Assembly (NCBI GenBank): GCA_021780395.1
Contig: JAJXYU010000162.1
Coordinates: 1 to 8,965 of the forward strand
DNA from: Pseudomonadota bacterium
GTDB lineage: Bacteria; Pseudomonadota; Gammaproteobacteria; Steroidobacterales; Steroidobacteraceae
Reading direction: 5' to 3'
DNA: 8,965 nucleotides
Part shown: positions 5,423-8,965 of the stretch, in pieces
Layout: every line of letters starts with the position of its first letter
How positions within the stretch are numbered: the first letter of the stretch is position 1
Made by a program: the position numbers and the translations under genes
The notes under the pieces: generated by a model
Told to the model about the DNA's origin: nothing
What the model saw: only the letters and a program-made list of their open reading frames with translations
The model's database searches: none

Positions 5423-6475
5423 ATGAAGTTCATCGACGAAGCGACGCTCAAGGTCCAGGCGGGCAACGGCGGGCGCGGCTGTGTGAGCTTCCGCCGCGAG
5501 AAGTTCGTGCCATTCGGCGGACCCGACGGCGGCGACGGGGGCCTCGGCGGGAGCGTGTACCTGCGCGCGCTCGAGGGCTTGAATACGCTCGCCGATTTCC
5601 GTATTTCGCGTACCTACAAGGCGCAGAACGGCGCGCCGGGCAGCGGCAACGACTGCACCGGCCGCGGCGGCGAGGACCTGGTCGTGGCGGTGCCGGTCGG
5701 CACCGTGGTCACCGAGGCCGAGACCGGCGAGGTGCTCGGCGACCTCGTCGCGCCGGACCAGGTGCTGCAGGTCGCGAAGGGCGGCAAGGGTGGGTGGGGA
5801 AACGCGCGCTTCAAATCGAGCACCAACCGAACCCCGCGGCAGTTCGGACCCGGCTTGCCCGGCGAGCGGCGCGAACTGCTCCTCGAGTTGAAATTGATCG
5901 CCGACGTGGGTCTGCTGGGGCTGCCGAATGCCGGCAAGTCCACCCTGATCCGCGCGGTCTCGGCCGCCCGGCCGAAGGTGGCCGACTACCCGTTCACCAC
6001 GCTCACGCCGAACCTCGGGGTCGTGACCGCGGGTGCCGGGCGCAGCTTCGTGATGGCGGACATCCCCGGCTTGATCGAGGGGGCCGCCGAGGGGGCGGGA
6101 CTCGGCATCCGTTTTCTGAAGCACCTGCAGCGCACGCGGGTGTTGCTGCACCTGGTCGACATCGCGCCGCCGGCGCCCGACGCCGATCCGGTCCGCGACG
6201 TCCGCACGATCGTCGCGGAGCTGAAGAAGTTCTCCCCCGAACTCGCCGCGAAGGACCGCTGGCTCCTGCTCAACAAGATCGATCTGCTGGAGCCGGTCGA
6301 GGCCGACCGTCGCGCGCGCGAGATCGTGCGGCGACTGCGCTTCAAGGGTCCGGTGTTTCGCGTGTCCGGCGCGACCGGCGCGGGCACCGATCGGTTGGTT
6401 CAGGACGTGATGCGCTACCTGGAGGAACACCCGCGGGAACCCGCGCGAGCGGCGGATTCCCGGGAAGAGGCGTGA
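5423..6475 (+). CDS. obgE: Obg-family GTPase (ribosome assembly and stress)
   Basis: This essential GTPase associates with the 50S subunit and links ribosome maturation to ppGpp and growth state. The 350 residues comprise the glycine-rich Obg fold (about 1-159; [17 protein letters not shown] and GGPDGGDGG repeats) and the G domain (160-337). G-motifs seen are G1 GLPNAGKST (166-174), switch [10 protein letters not shown] (191-199), G3 DIPG (213-216), G4 NKID (284-287) and G5 SGATG (315-319). The C-terminal tail after the G domain is only about 13 residues, whereas E. coli ObgE (390 residues) has a longer acidic tail. The start matches the conserved MKFIDEA. No good Shine-Dalgarno sequence precedes it. 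The gene follows the terminator after rpmA, so its expression depends on readthrough or on a promoter I cannot see. Confidence 0.97.
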   Translation: MKFIDEATLKVQAGNGGRGCVSFRREKFVPFGGPDGGDGGLGGSVYLRALEGLNTLADFRISRTYKAQNGAPGSGNDCTGRGGEDLVVAVPVGTVVTEAETGEVLGDLVAPDQVLQVAKGGKGGWGNARFKSSTNRTPRQFGPGLPGERRELLLELKLIADVGLLGLPNAGKSTLIRAVSAARPKVADYPFTTLTPNLGVVTAGAGRSFVMADIPGLIEGAAEGAGLGIRFLKHLQRTRVLLHLVDIAPPAPDADPVRDVRTIVAELKKFSPELAAKDRWLLLNKIDLLEPVEADRRAREIVRRLRFKGPVFRVSGATGAGTDRLVQDVMRYLEEHPREPARAADSREEA

Positions 6476-6478
6476 TGA

Positions 6479-6495
6479 GGCGGCCAGCGGCCGCC
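6479..6495. repeat. Hairpin between convergent obgE and rpsT
   Basis: GGCGGCC at 6479-6485 and GGCCGCC at 6489-6495 form a perfect 7-base stem with an AGC loop in the 25-base gap between the two stop codons. The position suits a shared bidirectional terminator, but there is no T-run on either side. Confidence 0.45.
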
Positions 6496-6500
6496 CCGGC

Positions 6501-6767
6501 TCACTTCGCGAGCGCGCGAACCTGGCGCGTCAACCGGCTCTTGTGCCGGGCCGCCTTGTTGCGGTGGATCAGGCCCTTGTTGACCATACCGTCGATCACC
6601 GGAGTCGCGGCGGCGAGTGCCGCGAGGGCCTCGTCCTGCTTGCCGGACTTGATCGCGAGCACGGCCTTGCGGATCGCGGTGCGCAGCCGCGACGTCGCGG
6701 CATTGTTGCGCGCGCGGTGTTTCTCCGACTGGCGAGCCGCTTTTTCCGCGGATTTCGTGTTGGCCAA
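6501..6767 (-). CDS. rpsT: 30S ribosomal protein S20
   Basis: S20 binds 16S rRNA early in small-subunit assembly. The 88-residue, highly basic product is near the E. coli length (87). It carries the family's N-terminal MANTKSAEKAARQSEKHRAR and the C-terminal KGLIHRNKAARHKSRL segment. The start codon is TTG (complement of 6765-6767). It is fixed by the conserved N-terminus and by a TAAGGAG ribosome-binding site at 6776-6782, 8 bases upstream. E. coli rpsT also starts with UUG, where the poor start codon takes part in S20 autoregulation, so the same control may operate here. The gene is convergent with obgE and divergent from murJ. Confidence 0.97.
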   Translation of the reverse strand: MANTKSAEKAARQSEKHRARNNAATSRLRTAIRKAVLAIKSGKQDEALAALAAATPVIDGMVNKGLIHRNKAARHKSRLTRQVRALAK

Positions 6768-6783
6768 GCGCGGTACTCCTTAC

Positions 6784-6824
6784 AAAGAGCCGCGTATTCT
6801 GGGCACGCACCGCAGCCTTGTCAA
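6784..6824 (-). promoter_or_regulatory. Sigma-70 promoter and start-site element of rpsT
   Basis: On the minus strand, TTGACA (6819-6824) and CAGAAT (6796-6801) are separated by 17 bases. One base downstream of the -10 lies CGCGGCTCTTT (6784-6794), identical in sequence and position to the element in the rplU promoter. The start site should fall near 6789, giving a leader of about 22 bases that includes the ribosome-binding site. Confidence 0.8.
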
Positions 6825-6852
6825 TCGGCCGGGCCGTTCCGGCGCGCGCCCT

Positions 6853-6861
6853 TGTTATAGT
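6853..6861 (+). promoter_or_regulatory. Extended -10 promoter of murJ
   Basis: TGTTATAGT combines a TGn extension with the -10 hexamer TATAGT (6856-6861). No -35 match lies at 16-18 bases, which is usual for extended -10 promoters. Transcription would begin near 6868, only about 5 bases before the murJ ATG. Confidence 0.55.
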
Positions 6862-6872
6862 GGCGCCCCGGG

Positions 6873-8429
6873 ATGAGCCGCGCGATCTTCAAATCGACGA
6901 CGACGGTCGGGTTGATCACCCTGCTGTCGCGCATCACCGGACTCGTCCGCGACGTCGCGCAGGCGCACCTGTTCGGCGGCGGGCCGGTGGCGGATGCGTT
7001 CCTGGTTGCCTACAAGATCCCGAACTTCCTGCGCCGGCTGTTCGCCGAGGGCGCGTTCTCGCAGTCCTTCGTGCCGGTGATCGCCGAGTACAAGCAGCAC
7101 CGCAGCGAGGCGGAGGTGCGCGAGCTCGTGAGCGGCGCGGCCGGCACGCTCGGGATCGCGCTGTTCGCGCTGTCCGTGGTCGCGGTGATCGCCGCGCCGC
7201 TGATCATCTGGGCGTTCGCGCCGGGATTCGCGCGCACCGGCGATCGATACGCGCTCGCGGTGCAGATGCTGCGGTTCACGTTTCCGTACATCCTGTTCGT
7301 GTCGCTGACCGCGCTCGCGAGCGGCGTGCTGAACAGCTACGGACGTTTCGGGCCGCCGGCGTTCACCCAGGTGTTGTCGAATCTCGTGATGATCGTCGCG
7401 GCCGTGTGGATCGCGCCGCACTTCGCGAACCCGGGTCTCGTGCTCGCGGCCGCGGTGTTCGTCGGCGGCTTGCTGCAGGTGCTCTACCAGATCCCGTTCG
7501 TGATGCGCCTGCGGATGCTCGGCTGGCCGCGCTGGCGCTGGGATCACCAAGGGGTGCGCCGCGTCGCGCGGCTGATGGGACCCGGGATCCTCGGTTCCTC
7601 GGTCGCGCAGGTCTCGCTGCTGCTCGACACCCAGATCGCGTCGTTCCTCGCGACCGGGAGCGTTTCCTGGCTGTACTTCGCGTCACGGCTGATGGAGTTC
7701 CCGCAAGGGGTGTTCAGCGTCGCGCTCGGCACCGTGATCCTGCCCAGCCTGTCCGCGCACCACGCCGCGGCCGCGCCCGAGCGGCTGTCCGCGACGCTCG
7801 AGTGGGCGCTGAAGCTCGTGTTGGTCATGGTGTTTCCGGCTGCGGTCGCGCTGTTCGTGCTGTCGGGTCCGTTGATTGCGACCATCTTCGAGCATGGCCG
7901 CTTCCACGCGCACGACGTGCGGATGAGTTCCTACGCGCTGATGGCGTTCTCGTTCGGCCTGCTCGGCTTCAGCTTCGTGAAGGTGCTGGCGCCCGGGTAC
8001 TTCGCGCGTCAGGACACCCGCACGCCGGTGCGGGTGAGCTTGATCTCGCTCGGCGTGAACATCGGGGTGAACCTGCTCGTGGTCGCGCCGCTCGCGTACC
8101 TGCGGCTCCTGCCCGCGCCGCACGCGTTTCTCGCGGTTTCGACGAGTCTCACCGGGACGACCAACGCGCTGCTGCTGTATCGCGGCCTGCGTCGCAACGG
8201 GGTGCTGCGGCCCGGGCCGGGCTGGCGACGGCTCATCGGGCGCGTCGCCGCGGCCAGTGCGGTGATGGGTGCGCTGCTCGCCTGGCTCGCCGGTGAGCCG
8301 TCGCGCTGGGTCGTGATGCCTGCGTGGACCCGGGTCGGGCACCTGTCGGTCTGCATCGTGGCCGGTGCCGCGGCGTATTTCGCCGCCCTGTTCGCGTTCG
8401 GGCTGCGCCGCGCGGACCTCGGCGAATGA
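6873..8429 (+). CDS. murJ: Lipid II flippase MurJ
   Basis: MurJ is an inner-membrane MOP-superfamily transporter that flips lipid II to the periplasmic side for peptidoglycan synthesis. The 518 residues form a strongly hydrophobic protein consistent with 14 membrane helices. Charged residues known as functional in studied MurJ proteins are present at matching spacing: Arg20, Arg26-Asp27 (GLVRD), Asp41, Arg54 and Glu59 (FLRRLFAEGAF), Asp252 (LLLDTQIASFLA) and Arg272 in SRLMEFPQG. The residue just before Arg272 is Ser, where E. coli has Asp. The VKVLAPGYFARQDTRTPV segment is typical of the family. No Shine-Dalgarno sequence precedes the ATG, and the likely start site is only about 5 bases upstream. 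The gene is followed after 49 bases by ribF, an order I recall from Pseudomonas. Confidence 0.96.
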   Translation: MSRAIFKSTTTVGLITLLSRITGLVRDVAQAHLFGGGPVADAFLVAYKIPNFLRRLFAEGAFSQSFVPVIAEYKQHRSEAEVRELVSGAAGTLGIALFALSVVAVIAAPLIIWAFAPGFARTGDRYALAVQMLRFTFPYILFVSLTALASGVLNSYGRFGPPAFTQVLSNLVMIVAAVWIAPHFANPGLVLAAAVFVGGLLQVLYQIPFVMRLRMLGWPRWRWDHQGVRRVARLMGPGILGSSVAQVSLLLDTQIASFLATGSVSWLYFASRLMEFPQGVFSVALGTVILPSLSAHHAAAAPERLSATLEWALKLVLVMVFPAAVALFVLSGPLIATIFEHGRFHAHDVRMSSYALMAFSFGLLGFSFVKVLAPGYFARQDTRTPVRVSLISLGVNIGVNLLVVAPLAYLRLLPAPHAFLAVSTSLTGTTNALLLYRGLRRNGVLRPGPGWRRLIGRVAAASAVMGALLAWLAGEPSRWVVMPAWTRVGHLSVCIVAGAAAYFAALFAFGLRRADLGE

Positions 8430-8459
8430 AGCGGTGCCAAATCTCGAGCGAAAGTCCCT

Positions 8460-8465
8460 TATAAT
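8460..8465 (+). promoter_or_regulatory. -10 hexamer before ribF
   Basis: TATAAT at 8460-8465 matches the -10 consensus exactly and lies 13 bases before the ribF ATG. The best upstream partner is poor (TGCCAA at 8435-8440 with a 19-base spacer). If active, it would start ribF mRNA near 8472 with a leader of about 7 bases. Confidence 0.5.
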
Positions 8466-8478
8466 CGATATCTTTGCC

Positions 8479-8965
8479 ATGGAACTCGTTCGCGGCCTCA
8501 AAAACCTGTCGGCACGCCGGCGCGGTTGCGTGCTGACCGTCGGCAACTACGACGGGGTGCACCTCGGCCACCGGCAGATGCTGCGCGTGCTGCGCGAGCG
8601 GGCGCGGTCGACGGGGCTGCCGGCGACGGTGCTGGTGTTCGAGCCGAGTTCGAAGGAGTTCATCGACCCACAGGGGGCGCCACCGCGCTTGACGCGCTGG
8701 CGCGAGAAGTGGGTCGCGCTCGCCGACTGCGGGGTCGATCGTCTCGTGACCTTGCGATTCGACGAGCGGATTCGCTCGATGTCGCCGCAGGCGTTCGTCG
8801 ACGAGTTGATCGCGGGCGCGCTCGGGACGCGGCACATGGTCGTCGGCGACGACTTCCGCTACGGGTGCCGCGCCGCGGGCACGATCGAGACCTTGATCGA
8901 GGCGGGGCGCTCGCACGGCTTCACGGTCGAGCAGATCGCGCCCTACGTGGTCGACGCGGTGCGCG
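8479..8965 (+). CDS. ribF: Bifunctional riboflavin kinase/FAD synthetase, N-terminal part
   Basis: RibF phosphorylates riboflavin to FMN and adenylates FMN to FAD. The window holds the first 162 codons, which cover most of the N-terminal FMN adenylyltransferase domain; the C-terminal kinase domain lies beyond the right edge. Landmarks are the nucleotide-binding TVGNYDGVHLGH (20-31), VFEP (53-56), RLTRWREK (70-77) and VGDDFRYG (122-129). The ATG at 8479 gives the conserved N-terminus. No Shine-Dalgarno sequence is present. The gene lies 49 bases after murJ and may be cotranscribed with it as well as read from the TATAAT at 8460. In Pseudomonas, as I recall it, ileS and lspA follow. Confidence 0.96.
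   Translation, partial: MELVRGLKNLSARRRGCVLTVGNYDGVHLGHRQMLRVLRERARSTGLPATVLVFEPSSKEFIDPQGAPPRLTRWREKWVALADCGVDRLVTLRFDERIRSMSPQAFVDELIAGALGTRHMVVGDDFRYGCRAAGTIETLIEAGRSHGFTVEQIAPYVVDAVR

Noticed and set aside
5279..6430. 383-codon minus-strand frame opposite obgE
   Set aside because: Shadow of ObgE, and it also translates the terminator palindrome. No family resemblance.
6818..8296. 492-codon plus-strand frame overlapping murJ
   Set aside because: Out-of-frame Arg/Ala-rich shadow. The MurJ frame has conserved motifs and membrane helices.

Overview
The window is a high-GC gammaproteobacterial chromosome segment. Its right-hand 7 kb is a conserved housekeeping neighbourhood: ispB divergent from rplU-rpmA-obgE, then rpsT divergent from murJ-ribF. 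From memory, this order is close to that of Pseudomonas (ispB / rplU-rpmA-obg-proB / rpsT / murJ-ribF-ileS). Nothing in the sequence fixes a genus.

Layout, left to right. Positions 1-425 hold no gene I can recognise. Positions 426-1999 carry a small plus-strand operon: an ArsR-family repressor without metal-binding cysteines, followed by two translationally coupled SRPBCC (START/AHSA1-like) proteins. It is driven by a near-consensus sigma-70 promoter that overlaps two identical-geometry inverted repeats, the likely autoregulatory operators. The second SRPBCC gene appears to have lost its normal stop codon and reads on for about 90 codons of unlikely protein. This left part is visibly poorer in GC than the right (hand counts: 33 of 60 bases at 841-900 and 36 of 60 at 1081-1140, against 45 of 60 at 5701-5760 and 40 of 60 at 7381-7440). 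It abuts the 3' end of a tRNA-Pro(CGG) gene, a typical integration site, so it may have been acquired.

On the minus strand, an amidase-signature hydrolase, ispB (octaprenyl diphosphate synthase) and tRNA-Pro are arranged head to tail with gaps of 24 and 16 bases. The amidase sits between ispB and rplU, which are direct divergent neighbours in E. coli.

On the plus strand, rplU and rpmA (ribosomal proteins L21 and L27) share a consensus promoter. They are followed by a set of hairpins ending in a clear intrinsic terminator, then obgE (ribosome-assembly GTPase). rpsT (S20) runs convergently to obgE from a TTG start. Divergent from it, murJ (lipid II flippase) and ribF (FAD synthetase/riboflavin kinase, cut by the window edge) both lack a Shine-Dalgarno sequence and have a -10 hexamer 11-13 bases before the ATG, which suggests very short leaders.

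The most interesting non-coding signal is an identical 11-base element, CGCGGCTCTTT, placed one base after the -10 hexamer in both the rplU and the rpsT promoters. It looks like a shared discriminator/start-site element for ribosomal-protein genes. I found no strong candidate for a wholly new system. The ArsR-SRPBCC-SRPBCC operon is the least understood part of the window.
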